Shown piece by piece: positions 45,082 to 54,136 of a stretch of 64,000 nucleotides of DNA (position 1 is the stretch's first letter; each line of letters opens with the position of its first letter). A program made the position numbers and the translations under genes. A model generated the notes under the pieces. It was not told the DNA's origin. It saw only the letters and a list, made by a program, of their open reading frames with translations, and ran no database searches. Source of the stretch: Actinomycetota bacterium (lineage in GTDB: Bacteria > Actinomycetota > Rubrobacteria > Rubrobacterales > Rubrobacteraceae); the NCBI GenBank assembly GCA_004563715.1, contig SIRX01000030.1, forward strand, positions 1 to 64,000, given 5' to 3'.

Positions 45082-46450
45082 GCACGGCCTCCGACACGGC
45101 CCGCACGACGGCCATCTCGTCGCCGGGCAGGAGCGTCCGGGCGTCGAGCAAGAGCCCGCCGTCGGAGACGCGCCCGACCACCGGCGGGTCGGACCTCCGC
45201 AGCCCCGCCGCCAGGGCGTCGGCGTCCGGGGCCTCGACCCGTACGGCATACGAGGGGATCTCGTACGCCGGCAGCGTGCCGCCGCCGCTGCGCGCCACGG
45301 AGGAGACCACCTCGATCCGGGCCGCCGGCCAGCCCTTCTTCAACTCCTCCGCCAGCTCTGCAGCCCGGTCTCTCACCTCCTCAGGCGGCGCGTGAAGCAT
45401 TCTCAGCGTGGGCAACTCCCCGGGGGCAGCGCCTTCCTGGTAGGAGGCCAGGGTCGCTTCGAGGGCGGCGAGGCAGAGCTTGTCGGCCCGGAGGGCGCGC
45501 ACGAGCGGGTGGCGGCGCATCGCGGAGATCCAGGCCGAAGAACCCACGATTATCCCGGCCTGTGGTCCCCCGAGCAGCTTGTCGCCGGAGAAGACGGCCA
45601 GCGCGGCCCCGGCCCGGACCGCCTCCCGCACCCGCGGCTCGTTCCCCACCGCCACGAGCGCGCCGCTGCCGACGTCCGCCACCACCGGCGGCCCGAGATC
45701 AGAGAGTTCCGCGACGCCCACAGACTCGGTAAAGCCCCGGACCTCGAAGTTCGAGTGGTGGACCCACAGTATGGCTCGGGTATTCTCGTTTATCGCGGCC
45801 TCGTAGTCGGAGCGGCGGGTGCGGTTGGTGGTGCCGACCTCCCGGAGCCGCGCCCCGGAGAGCTCCAGCACCTCCGGGATGCGGAAGCCGCCCCCGATCT
45901 CGATGAGCTGGCCGCGGGAGACGATCACCTCCGGGACAGCCCCGCAACCCTCCGGCCCAGACACCACCGCCGATAGTGCCAGCAGCGTCGCCCCCGCGCA
46001 GTTGTTGACCACCAGCGCGTCCTCGGACCCCGCAAGTTGCCGCAGGAGCGGGACCGCGTGATCGTAACGCGAGCCCCGGGCCCCGGAGCCGAGGTCGTAC
46101 TCCAGGTTCGAGTAGCCCCGCGCCGCCCCCACGACGGCTTCCACGGCCCGCTCCGAGAGGACCGAGCGGCCCAGGTTGGTGTGCAGGATCACCCCGGTAG
46201 CATTCACCACGCGGCGGAGCCCCCGGTTGGAGAGCAGCGCCGCCGCCGCTGAGACTACTGACTCCTCGTCCACGGCCGGCGCGGCGCCGGCCAGCGTCTC
46301 ACGCCGCAACCGGTCCAGGGCCTCCCGAACGGCGTCGGAGAAGGCCGTCCGGCCGTAACGCCCGACGGCCTTCTCCGACGCCGGGTTCCGCAGTACGGCG
46401 TCTACCGCCGGCAGCCGTCGTAACAGATCTCTTTTCCCGGTTTCCGGCAT
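45071..46450 (-). CDS. selA: L-seryl-tRNA(Sec) selenium transferase
   Basis: RRVVNATGVILHTNLGRSVLSERAVEAVVGAARGYSNLEYDL...FSGDKLLGGPQAGIIVG. Confidence 0.96.
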   Translation of the reverse strand: MPETGKRDLLRRLPAVDAVLRNPASEKAVGRYGRTAFSDAVREALDRLRRETLAGAAPAVDEESVVSAAAALLSNRGLRRVVNATGVILHTNLGRSVLSERAVEAVVGAARGYSNLEYDLGSGARGSRYDHAVPLLRQLAGSEDALVVNNCAGATLLALSAVVSGPEGCGAVPEVIVSRGQLIEIGGGFRIPEVLELSGARLREVGTTNRTRRSDYEAAINENTRAILWVHHSNFEVRGFTESVGVAELSDLGPPVVADVGSGALVAVGNEPRVREAVRAGAALAVFSGDKLLGGPQAGIIVGSSAWISAMRRHPLVRALRADKLCLAALEATLASYQEGAAPGELPTLRMLHAPPEEVRDRAAELAEELKKGWPAARIEVVSSVARSGGGTLPAYEIPSYAVRVEAPDADALAAGLRRSDPPVVGRVSDGGLLLDARTLLPGDEMAVVRAVSEAVRDA

Positions 46451-46555
46451 CCCCGGCCAGTATACCCCCCGAACCTCGAACCTGGCCTACAACCGAGACC
46501 GCATTCGCAGAGCGCGCTGGCGAGCCACCCTGGCAAGCCGCGCGGCAGAGCCCCT

Positions 46556-46909
46556 ATGCTAAACTTGGGTGGTCGCAGCCCACAGACGCGCGGAGACGTA
46601 CGGAGGAGTTCGTTGTTAGGTGAGGGTTCGGCCAAATTTCTCATAGGCACGGTGGTCGGAGCCGTCGGCGGCTTCGCGGTAGGATCTTTTGTCGCCACGC
46701 CCACGGCCAAATCTTTCGGCAACTCGGCGCTCGGGGGCGCAGGAGCCTCGGTCCGCTTTCTGGGACGCCAGACGGTGAAAACAGCCCGCGTGCTGGGCAA
46801 CGCCCTGGAGCTCAGCTACACCCGCCTGCGGGGTCGGCAAGCCTACCTGGAGCAGGAGATCGAGGAGCTTCGGGAGCAGATCACCCGCCTGGAACAGCGG
46901 ACGGACTAA
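46556..46909 (+). CDS. YtxH-like small protein with N-terminal hydrophobic segment and C-terminal coiled coil
   Basis: SAKFLIGTVVGAVGGFAVGSFVATPTAKSFG...YLEQEIEELREQITRLEQRTD; start could be the internal TTG near 46613. Confidence 0.6.
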   Translation: MLNLGGRSPQTRGDVRRSSLLGEGSAKFLIGTVVGAVGGFAVGSFVATPTAKSFGNSALGGAGASVRFLGRQTVKTARVLGNALELSYTRLRGRQAYLEQEIEELREQITRLEQRTD

Positions 46910-46997
46910 CCAGCCTCTTCTCCAAGAACCTGTTTACTTACCGCTGGCCCGGGGTAAGCGTGCCGCCAGGGATACACAAACCGCAAGGAGGCTTGCC

Positions 46998-48053
46998 GTG
47001 AGCGATGGAAGAAGCGGAGACCCCGGCCGGGGCCCAAAGGAGTCCTACTTCGGCTACAAGGTGTACGACCAGCACTACGAAGAGGTCGGCAAGGTAGACG
47101 AGATGTTTGTGGATCAAAACGATCGTCCCACGTACCTGGGCCTCAAGATAGGGCTCCTGGGCACGAAGTACACCCTGATCCCGATGGACCTAGTCCGCGT
47201 CAACGACCGCCGGGAGCTGGTAGAGGTTGCTGATTCCAAGGGAGCCATAGAAGGCGCCCCCCAGTTCGACGACGTCGACGAGCTTACGGCAGCACAGGAG
47301 ACCGAGGTCCGCAGCTACTACGGGTTGCCGGCCCGCGGCCAGCGACCGGCGGCCGGCGAACGTCCTGCGGAGTCCGCTTTCGAAGAGCGCCCGAGGGTTG
47401 ACCTGGGGTACGGGGAGCGCCGCGGCTCCACCGGAGAATCCATCTCGGATCCCCCCGCAGAGCGCCCCGCCAGCCCCCCGGAGTACGTCGAGAGCCGGGA
47501 TTTCGCCGAGGAGCCGCGCCCGGAGCCAGCCGCCGGACGGTCTTACGAGGCTTCGGAGGCGGAACGCGCCGAAGAAGAGCGGGTAGCGGGCGAAAGCCCG
47601 GGCGCAAGCCGCGAAGACGCTCTGCGGAAAGAGGCCGCCGGGACCACCGAGAGAGAAGAAGAGTTGCGCATACAACGCGCCGAAGAAGAGCTCCGGGCCG
47701 GGACGCGCGAGCGGGAAGCCGGAGAGGTCAACGTGCGCAAGCGGGTCCGCACGGACCAGGAGCAGATAAAGGTACCCAAAAAGAGAGAAGAAGTGGTAGT
47801 CGAGCGCGTGCCGGTCGAAGGAGATGCGGAGACCGCCTCCACGGAAACCGGGGGCGGGATCTCACCGTCCGAGTCCGAAGAGGATATCCGCGTCCCCGTG
47901 GTCGAAGAGGAAGTCGTGGTCGAGAAACGGCCCGTCGTGAAAGAAGAGATCCGGCTCCGCAAGCGCGTCGTCGAGGAAGAAGCGGTCGTCGAGGAAGAGG
48001 TGCGCAAGGAAGAGGTCGAGGTAGACGAAACGGACTACCGCGACCAGCGGTAG
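46998..48053 (+). CDS. PRC-barrel + DUF2382-like stress protein
   Basis: YFGYKVYDQHYEEVGKVDEMFVDQNDRPTYLGLKIG...LIPMDLVRVNDRRELVEV; C-terminal repeated KKREEVVVERVPVEG / VEEEVVVEKRPVVKEEIRLRKRVVEE. Confidence 0.88.
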   Translation: MSDGRSGDPGRGPKESYFGYKVYDQHYEEVGKVDEMFVDQNDRPTYLGLKIGLLGTKYTLIPMDLVRVNDRRELVEVADSKGAIEGAPQFDDVDELTAAQETEVRSYYGLPARGQRPAAGERPAESAFEERPRVDLGYGERRGSTGESISDPPAERPASPPEYVESRDFAEEPRPEPAAGRSYEASEAERAEEERVAGESPGASREDALRKEAAGTTEREEELRIQRAEEELRAGTREREAGEVNVRKRVRTDQEQIKVPKKREEVVVERVPVEGDAETASTETGGGISPSESEEDIRVPVVEEEVVVEKRPVVKEEIRLRKRVVEEEAVVEEEVRKEEVEVDETDYRDQR

Positions 48054-48086
48054 TTCAGCGGTAAACACCGGCGGCCTGACACCCGT

Positions 48087-48121
48087 TTTCTTCGGCCGCT
48101 CAGTAGCGGCGGCCGAAGAAA
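48087..48121. terminator. Bidirectional terminator between convergent genes
   Basis: TTTCTTCGGCC ... GGCCGAAGAAA, 11-bp perfect arms with flanking T/A; overlaps the 3' end of the minus-strand gene at 48100. Confidence 0.7.
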
Positions 48122-48429
48122 CGTTGTAGCCAGCCGGGCAGGCCAGCCTCTCCGGCCTCCATAGCCTTTTTGTAGTCCTCCAGGTCTTCCGGGTGCACCG
48201 GCGAGCCGGCTTCGCCGAGCAGCGCCCGGGCGTCCTGCAGACGGGTCTCGGGAGTACTCTCCGAGAAAGCAGCCTCGACGAGGTAGTTACCGTTCCAGCG
48301 GATACGGAAAATCCGCAACCCCACCAGCTCCCGCTGCGTAAAACGCCGGTCGAGCTCCGCCGCGCAGCCGCGGGCATCCTGCTCGGTCACGAACTCGTAA
48401 CCTACGGAGTTGTGCCCTCTACCGGACAT
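48100..48429 (-). CDS. Hypothetical protein
   Basis: 109-aa ORF, MSGRGHNSVGYEFVTEQDARGCAAELDRRFTQRELVGLRIFRIRWNGNYLVEAAF..., immediately downstream of the DUF2342 gene. Confidence 0.65.
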   Translation of the reverse strand: MSGRGHNSVGYEFVTEQDARGCAAELDRRFTQRELVGLRIFRIRWNGNYLVEAAFSESTPETRLQDARALLGEAGSPVHPEDLEDYKKAMEAGEAGLPGWLQRFFGRRY

Positions 48430-48430
48430 C

Positions 48431-49456
48431 TCAAACGAAGTCCATCCTGTTCAGCCACAGGCCGGGGTCCCGGATCTCCGCCAGGGTGGGCAGGTTCTCC
48501 GGCCTCTCCCAGACGCGGTTCAGGCCCTCCATGCCCTGACGGCGGGCCACGGCGTCGGCGAAGCGCTCGCCGAGCCGGTACTGTTCCAGCTTCATGTCCA
48601 GGCCCGTTATGCGGAATATTGCGGTCTCCAGCGGTGGCCGGTGGGCCCGGCTCGCCGCCATACGGCGGCTCAGGTAGTCGTAGTTGGGGACCAGCTCGCT
48701 GCCGACGTGATGCATGACGTAGTCGGAGTACCCCTCGATAAGGGCCATGGTCGCCTGCATCTGGTCGAAGTTACGCCGCTGCTCGCGGTTCATCATCAGC
48801 TCCACGGAGCGCCCGCCGGTGCGCAGGTTCTCCGTAAGCCGGCGCAGGGTCTCGCGGACGCCGAGCCGGTCGGTCAGGGGCTGGAGCAGGCTCTCCAGGA
48901 GCCCGCCCAGGTGGTTCCGCAACCAGGGGTATCCCTCGAACTGGAGCGCGTGGGTCATCTCGTGGAGCACGATCCAGAGCCGCAGCCCGTCTACCGGCAC
49001 CCCGATGCGTCCCGCCGCCGAGACTATGTTGCCGTCCAGGAAAAAGACCTTGCCCGGTTCGTCCGCCCTACGGCGCGTGAGCAGCGGCCCGGTGTCGTAC
49101 TGGCCCAGCACGCGGGCGGAGAGAAAGCCCAGCAACACCCCGACCTGCGCCGTGAGCGTCACACCGCCCAGGGCCCAGGTCACGTTGCTGGCTTCGGCGG
49201 CGGCCCGCTGGAGCACGGGCTCCATGAGCGTCCCGAAACCTTCTATGTTGAAGTCGATCCACTCTTCCCGATCCGCGACCCGCAGCTGGCGTCCCGTGGG
49301 GGGTCCTTCAGGCAGCTCGATGCCCGTGAAGTCCGAAAGCGGGTCCAGCGTCCGTTCCACAGCCCCCCGGTAATCGAAGTCCCCGGCGTCCGCGCCGCCT
49401 TCCGTGCGGGCGGCGAGCGCCACGGCGATCGTGCGGGCCGCGCCCCAGGCTATCAT
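48431..49456 (-). CDS. Zinc-dependent metalloprotease, DUF2342 family
   Basis: WIVLHEMTHALQFEGYPWLRNHLGGLLESLLQ...MALIEGYSDYVMHHVG; HExxH-type motif. Confidence 0.87.
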   Translation of the reverse strand: MIAWGAARTIAVALAARTEGGADAGDFDYRGAVERTLDPLSDFTGIELPEGPPTGRQLRVADREEWIDFNIEGFGTLMEPVLQRAAAEASNVTWALGGVTLTAQVGVLLGFLSARVLGQYDTGPLLTRRRADEPGKVFFLDGNIVSAAGRIGVPVDGLRLWIVLHEMTHALQFEGYPWLRNHLGGLLESLLQPLTDRLGVRETLRRLTENLRTGGRSVELMMNREQRRNFDQMQATMALIEGYSDYVMHHVGSELVPNYDYLSRRMAASRAHRPPLETAIFRITGLDMKLEQYRLGERFADAVARRQGMEGLNRVWERPENLPTLAEIRDPGLWLNRMDFV

Positions 49457-49488
49457 GGTCGGCTCCTCGGAGATTGATTCATGGAAGT

Positions 49489-49500
49489 GAGTATATACTC
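49489..49500. promoter_or_regulatory. 12-bp perfect palindrome GAGTATATACTC in divergent promoter region
   Basis: A related copy GAGTATATTTAC occurs at 49537-49548, next to the tatA2 start. Confidence 0.4.
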
Positions 49501-49551
49501 TGGTGTAACGAAGTCATTGTAAGCCGTTTATCCAGGGAGTATATTTACCCC

Positions 49552-49848
49552 ATGTTCGGTTTCGGGCCCACGGAGATAGTGGTTATCTTCCTGCTAGTCC
49601 TGATGCTTTTCGGCCCCAGCAAGCTGCCCCAGATGGCCCGCGACTTCGGACGTTTCGTAACCGAAGCCCGGCGCGCCGTAGACGAGTTCAAGGACGAGCT
49701 CACCTCCTCCGTGGAAGAAGAGGAAGAATCCCGGCCCCGCAGCAAGAAGAAGGTCACGGCCCGGAAAAAAACGGACCGGGACCGCAGAGTTGACGACGCC
49801 GAAAAAGACGGCTTCCTCTCGAAGAAAGAGGAGGAGCACGACTTCTGA
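49552..49848 (+). CDS. Second TatA/TatB-type translocase subunit
   Basis: MFGFGPTEIVVIFLLVLMLFGPSKLPQMARDFGRFVTEARRAVDEFKDEL then a highly charged tail. Confidence 0.9.
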   Translation: MFGFGPTEIVVIFLLVLMLFGPSKLPQMARDFGRFVTEARRAVDEFKDELTSSVEEEEESRPRSKKKVTARKKTDRDRRVDDAEKDGFLSKKEEEHDF

Positions 49849-49875
49849 GGTCCAGGAAGCCTCGCCGAGGCCGGG

Positions 49876-50853
49876 CTAAGAACTCGCGGGAAGCCGCGGT
49901 TCCGGCACGGAAGGAACGTAGAGGGCGCGCCGCAGTGGGTTTTCGTGGTGGCTCCAGCCTTCCGGGCTGACGTTGCCGGTGGTCTCCAAGTACATCGCCG
50001 TCCGGGCGTCGAGGTTGTCTATGAGGTGCACCAGGAGGGCTTCAAGGGTCTTGGGCTGTTCGGGAGAACCGTACTCGATCTCCCCCTGATGCGAGAGCAG
50101 GATGTGCGAGACTTGCAGCGCCAGCTCTCTCGGAAAGTCCGGTAGCCGGGCTATGTAAGAAGCGACCAGCCGGTCTCCCAGGACCACGTGGCCCTGGAGA
50201 CGGCCCTCCGTGGTGTAATTGAACCCCCCACCCCCCCACGAAAGCTCCTCGATCTTGCCCACGTCGTGGAAGACGGCCCCGAAGAACAGGAGGTCCCGGT
50301 CCACCGGGTAGATCTCGGCCAGGTGCCGGGCGATCCGCAGGCACTGGAGCGAGTGCTCCAGCAACCCCCCGATGCGGGCGTGGTGCATGGACTTTGCCGC
50401 CGGGGCCGAGCAGAAAGCGTCCCAAAACCCCTCGTCCGAGGTCATGGAAACGAACAGTTCTCTCAGGTGCCCGTTCTCCAGTTCCTCACCCGCCAGGAGC
50501 AACTCCGCCGCCAGAGCCTGGCGGTCTTTGTCTGTGACGGGCAGGTAGTCCTCTTCCACGACCTCCTCGCGCTTCAGAAGCCGGAGGCGGTTTATCTTGA
50601 CCTGCAGCGTCCCCCGGTACTCGTGGGTGTTGCCCTCCACGTACACGTACGCGGGCTCCGAAAAGCCCTCCCGTAGCTCGGCCGGCAGGTTCCACATGCG
50701 GGCGTCGACGACGCCCGTCGAATCGACCAACTTCATCGAGAGGTAGGGAACGCCGCGGCTGTCGTTGCGGACGGCGGCCTCGGTTGCCAGGAAAGTTGAG
50801 CGCAGGCTCAAGCCTGGCTTGAGATCCCGCGCCCAAAACTCCTGTTTGTTCAG
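49876..50853 (-). CDS. 3'-5' exoribonuclease YhaM-like (OB + HD domain); start uncertain (CTG 50853 or TTG 50811)
   Basis: RDLKPGLSLRSTFLATEAAVRNDSRGVPYLSMKLVDSTGVVDARMWN...HHARIGGLLEHSLQCLRIARHLAEIYPVDRDLLFFGAVFHDVGKIEEL. Confidence 0.85.
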   Translation of the reverse strand: MNKQEFWARDLKPGLSLRSTFLATEAAVRNDSRGVPYLSMKLVDSTGVVDARMWNLPAELREGFSEPAYVYVEGNTHEYRGTLQVKINRLRLLKREEVVEEDYLPVTDKDRQALAAELLLAGEELENGHLRELFVSMTSDEGFWDAFCSAPAAKSMHHARIGGLLEHSLQCLRIARHLAEIYPVDRDLLFFGAVFHDVGKIEELSWGGGGFNYTTEGRLQGHVVLGDRLVASYIARLPDFPRELALQVSHILLSHQGEIEYGSPEQPKTLEALLVHLIDNLDARTAMYLETTGNVSPEGWSHHENPLRRALYVPSVPEPRLPASS

Positions 50854-50865
50854 GGAACTGCCCTT

Positions 50866-51717
50866 CTAGCCCTTGACGGCGCCCGCGGTAAGCCCGGAGA
50901 CGATCCGGCGCTGGAAGATCAGGACCAGTATCACCAGCGGTATCGTCACCACCACAGCGGCCGCAGCCTGGGCCCCGTAGTCTACCGTATAGATGGTCGC
51001 GAATTGCGGTATGACCACCGTTACCGGCTGGACGCTGATATCGAAGGCGAACGTGTTGGCGAAGAGGAACTCGTTCCACGCGAAGATGAACGTCAGGATC
51101 GCCGTCGTGAACACCCCCGGCGCCGATAACGGCACGATCACCTTCCAGAACGCTTGCAGGGTCGTGGCCCCGTCTACCTTGGCCGCCTCTTCCAGGTCAA
51201 ACGGCAACTCCTTGAAGAACGCCACCAGCAACCACACCGTCAGCGGCAACGCGAACACCACGTCGGGGATGATCAGGGACGCGTAGGTGTTGATGATGCC
51301 AGCCTGGCTGAACTGTACAAAGAGCGGCGCGATGATCGCGACCGGCGGGAAGAAGGCGATGGCCAGGATCAACGTCAGGAACGGGCTCTTGAAGCGGAAC
51401 CTGAGCCTGGCTATGGCGTAGGCCGCTATGGAACCCAGAAAGAGGCAGATGACCGTCGTGACCCCGGCGACTATGACGCTGTTGAGTATCGCCCGCTGGA
51501 ACCGGGCGTCGCTGAAGATCGTTTCGTAGGAGGTGCCTGTCAGGGTGTTGGGCAGGATGGTTGGCGGCGAGGCGAAGATCTCCGCCCGGGTTATGATGCT
51601 CATCTTGAACACCCACAGCAGGGGGAACAGGGCTACCAGCAAGAAAAAGGCGATAAAGGCGTAGAAGGCCACGGACCGCCACAGGTTACCGCTTCCGGAT
51701 GATGTCGCCGCTGCCAC
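50866..51717 (-). CDS. Carbohydrate ABC transporter permease (MalG/UgpE-like)
   Basis: Multi-TM with EAAKVDGATTLQAFWKVIVPLSAPGVFTTAILTFIFAWNEFLFA. Confidence 0.93.
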   Translation of the reverse strand: MAAATSSGSGNLWRSVAFYAFIAFFLLVALFPLLWVFKMSIITRAEIFASPPTILPNTLTGTSYETIFSDARFQRAILNSVIVAGVTTVICLFLGSIAAYAIARLRFRFKSPFLTLILAIAFFPPVAIIAPLFVQFSQAGIINTYASLIIPDVVFALPLTVWLLVAFFKELPFDLEEAAKVDGATTLQAFWKVIVPLSAPGVFTTAILTFIFAWNEFLFANTFAFDISVQPVTVVIPQFATIYTVDYGAQAAAAVVVTIPLVILVLIFQRRIVSGLTAGAVKG

Positions 51718-51719
51718 CG

Positions 51720-52646
51720 CTACTTACCTCCCGGTGAGGTTTGCATACCGAAGCCCTTGATGAAGATAAACGCCAGGACCAGCGCGCTCAAGAAGATGAA
51801 CACCGCCGCCGCGTTCCCTAATGGGAAGTTGAGCTGGCTTATGCGCACCGCCTTGTACACATAGGTCGAGAACGACTCCAGCTGCCGGTCGCTCATGACC
51901 CAGAACAGGTCGTAGATCCGCCAGGCGTCCAGCGTCCGGAACAGGAGCGCCACCAGGATCGAGCCCTTAAGAAGCGGCATGGTGATCTTGAAGAATTGCT
52001 GTACCCGGCTCGCGCCGTCCACCCTCGCCGCCTCGTAGACGTCGCCGGGGATGGTCTGGAGCCCGGCCAGCAGCAGGAGCGCCACGAACGGCGTCGTCTT
52101 CCACACGTCGGAGACGATCGCCCCGATCAGGAGCAGCCCCTCGTCGGTGAGGATCGGCTGGGTTATGAGCCCCAGGGTGTTCGCCACGTAGTTGATAATG
52201 CCGATCTGGTCCTGGTACATGAGCCGCCACATGAGCGCCGAGACGACCAGCGGGAAGGCCCACGGCACCAGCACCGCGGCCCGCACCATACCCCGCCCCC
52301 GGAACTGCCGGTTTATCGCCAGCGCGATCGCGAGCCCCAGTACGAACTCCAGGGCTACGCTTACCACCGTAAACACTGTAGTGTTGAAGAAGGCGTCCCG
52401 GAACGACGGATCCTGGAACATCGCGACGTAGTTCTGCAAGCCCACGAAGGTCCCGAACGTCTGCTGCGGGGTCACCTGCTGGAAGCTGAGGATCATGGAG
52501 TACATGATCGGGAAGAACGCCACGATCAGGATGACGGCCAGGGTCGGCACGGTCATGTAGTAGGCGGTACGGCTTTCGGCGGTGGTAAACTCTTCTTTTA
52601 TCTTGCCGAAAAATCCAGGCTCTTTTTTCTGCGATTGTTGGGCCAC
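51720..52646 (-). CDS. Sugar ABC transporter permease (MalF/UgpA-like)
   Basis: YEAARVDGASRVQQFFKITMPLLKGSILVALLFRTLDAWRIYDLFWVMS. Confidence 0.93.
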   Translation of the reverse strand: MAQQSQKKEPGFFGKIKEEFTTAESRTAYYMTVPTLAVILIVAFFPIMYSMILSFQQVTPQQTFGTFVGLQNYVAMFQDPSFRDAFFNTTVFTVVSVALEFVLGLAIALAINRQFRGRGMVRAAVLVPWAFPLVVSALMWRLMYQDQIGIINYVANTLGLITQPILTDEGLLLIGAIVSDVWKTTPFVALLLLAGLQTIPGDVYEAARVDGASRVQQFFKITMPLLKGSILVALLFRTLDAWRIYDLFWVMSDRQLESFSTYVYKAVRISQLNFPLGNAAAVFIFLSALVLAFIFIKGFGMQTSPGGK

Positions 52647-52702
52647 ATTGGACTCCTTCTAGGTACGGCAAGGGGGGCATATCACCCCCCTTGCGTCCGC
52701 CG

Positions 52703-54019
52703 TTAGAGGCTCTCCGCCCGATCCACGATGCTCTGCATCTCGTTGCCGGCGTCGTCCGCCGCCTGCTGCGGGGGCTTCTGTCCGCGCAGGGAGGAGTTGA
52801 ACTGCTCCTGCATTATGAGGGACATGTCCGAGTAGACCGGCGAGACCGGCCTCGGGCGCGAGCGCTCCAGGTTCTCGCGTCCGAGGGCTATCACCGGCAC
52901 GGTGTCCTGGATCTCCTGGTCGTCGTAGAGCTCCGTCCGGGTCGGCAGGAACGAGCCTTCCAGCGCCCGGAACCTCTGGATCTCTGTCGAGGTGGCGAAC
53001 TGGATGAACTCGTATGCCGCGTCCTGGACTTCCGGGTCGGAGGCGGCGTTTATGTAGAAGTTCCACCCGCCCAGGCCGCTGAAGCTTCCGCCGTCGGGAC
53101 CCGTCGGTATCGGGGCGATGCCGATCTGGTCCTGGCTCACCTCGGACTCGCCCTCGTCGCCAGCCAGGGCGTACACGTAGGGCCAGTTGCGCAGGAAGAC
53201 CGCGTCACCCCGCAAAAAGGCCTCGTGGCTTTCCTGCTCCTTGTACGAGGAGACCGCGTCCGGCGAAACACCGTCGTCGATCATGCTCCGCTGGGTCTCC
53301 AGGCCCGAGACGGCGGGGGGCTCGCTTATCGTGACCTCGCTGCCCTCCTCGGAGAGCGCGTCGCCACCGTGGGTCCAGATGTACTCCAGGCCGTTTACGA
53401 CACCACCCTCGTACTGCGCCCCCTGGAAGACGAAGCCGAACTGGGTACCGGTCGCCTCGGCCGTCTCCAGAGCCATCTCCTTCAGCTCGTCCCAGGTCTC
53501 GGGCGGCTCGGAGAAGCCGGCTTCTTCCAGCAGGTCCTGCCGGTAGTACATCATCCCCGCGTCCGTAAACCACGGAACGCCCCAGACAGAGCCGTCGTAG
53601 GTGTTCGACTCGATCGGGCCTTCCAGGAACTCCTGGCGGTCTTCCTCGGTAAAGCGGTCGGAGAGGTCGAGAATCCAGCCGTTAGCCGCGAACTGGGCCG
53701 GCCAGATCACGTCCCCGCCGATTACGTCTATGTCCCCGCCGCCGGCCTGGAACTCTGTGCGGAGCTGGTCGAAGTACTGGCCGGTGTCGGCGGGCATCTC
53801 GCGGTAGTTCACCTGGATCTCGCCCTCGTGCTCCTCGTTGAACCGGCTGACTACCTCCTGCAGGGTCCCGGAGTCGTCGGGGCCGAAAGAGAAGATGATC
53901 TCGATGGGCCCGTCGCCGTTCTGGGCCTCGCCACCGCCACCGCCGCAAGCCGCAGCCCCGAGGAGCGTCGCGCCAGCCAGGCCTGCCCCGCTCAACTTCA
54001 GGAAATCGCGCCGGTTCAT
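52703..54019 (-). CDS. ABC transporter extracellular solute-binding protein (Tat-type lipoprotein signal)
   Basis: MNRRDFLKLSGAGLAGATLLGAAACGGGGGEAQ: twin Arg plus lipobox; SBP family 1 body. Confidence 0.92.
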   Translation of the reverse strand: MNRRDFLKLSGAGLAGATLLGAAACGGGGGEAQNGDGPIEIIFSFGPDDSGTLQEVVSRFNEEHEGEIQVNYREMPADTGQYFDQLRTEFQAGGGDIDVIGGDVIWPAQFAANGWILDLSDRFTEEDRQEFLEGPIESNTYDGSVWGVPWFTDAGMMYYRQDLLEEAGFSEPPETWDELKEMALETAEATGTQFGFVFQGAQYEGGVVNGLEYIWTHGGDALSEEGSEVTISEPPAVSGLETQRSMIDDGVSPDAVSSYKEQESHEAFLRGDAVFLRNWPYVYALAGDEGESEVSQDQIGIAPIPTGPDGGSFSGLGGWNFYINAASDPEVQDAAYEFIQFATSTEIQRFRALEGSFLPTRTELYDDQEIQDTVPVIALGRENLERSRPRPVSPVYSDMSLIMQEQFNSSLRGQKPPQQAADDAGNEMQSIVDRAESL

Positions 54020-54136
54020 CGACCGTCCGGCGGACACACCTCCTGCTCTCAGTATCCTTCTCCTCACCTGTACTCCTTATCTAGGGCTTTCTTCCGAAAG
54101 CACCGCTCGTTCAGGATACCGGTCCACCTCCGTAGC

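Noticed and set aside
46998-48053. Repetitive GAAGAGG/GTCGTCGAGG tracts initially considered as a DNA repeat array
   Set aside because: They are codon-level consequences of Glu/Val/Arg-rich DUF2382-like repeats.
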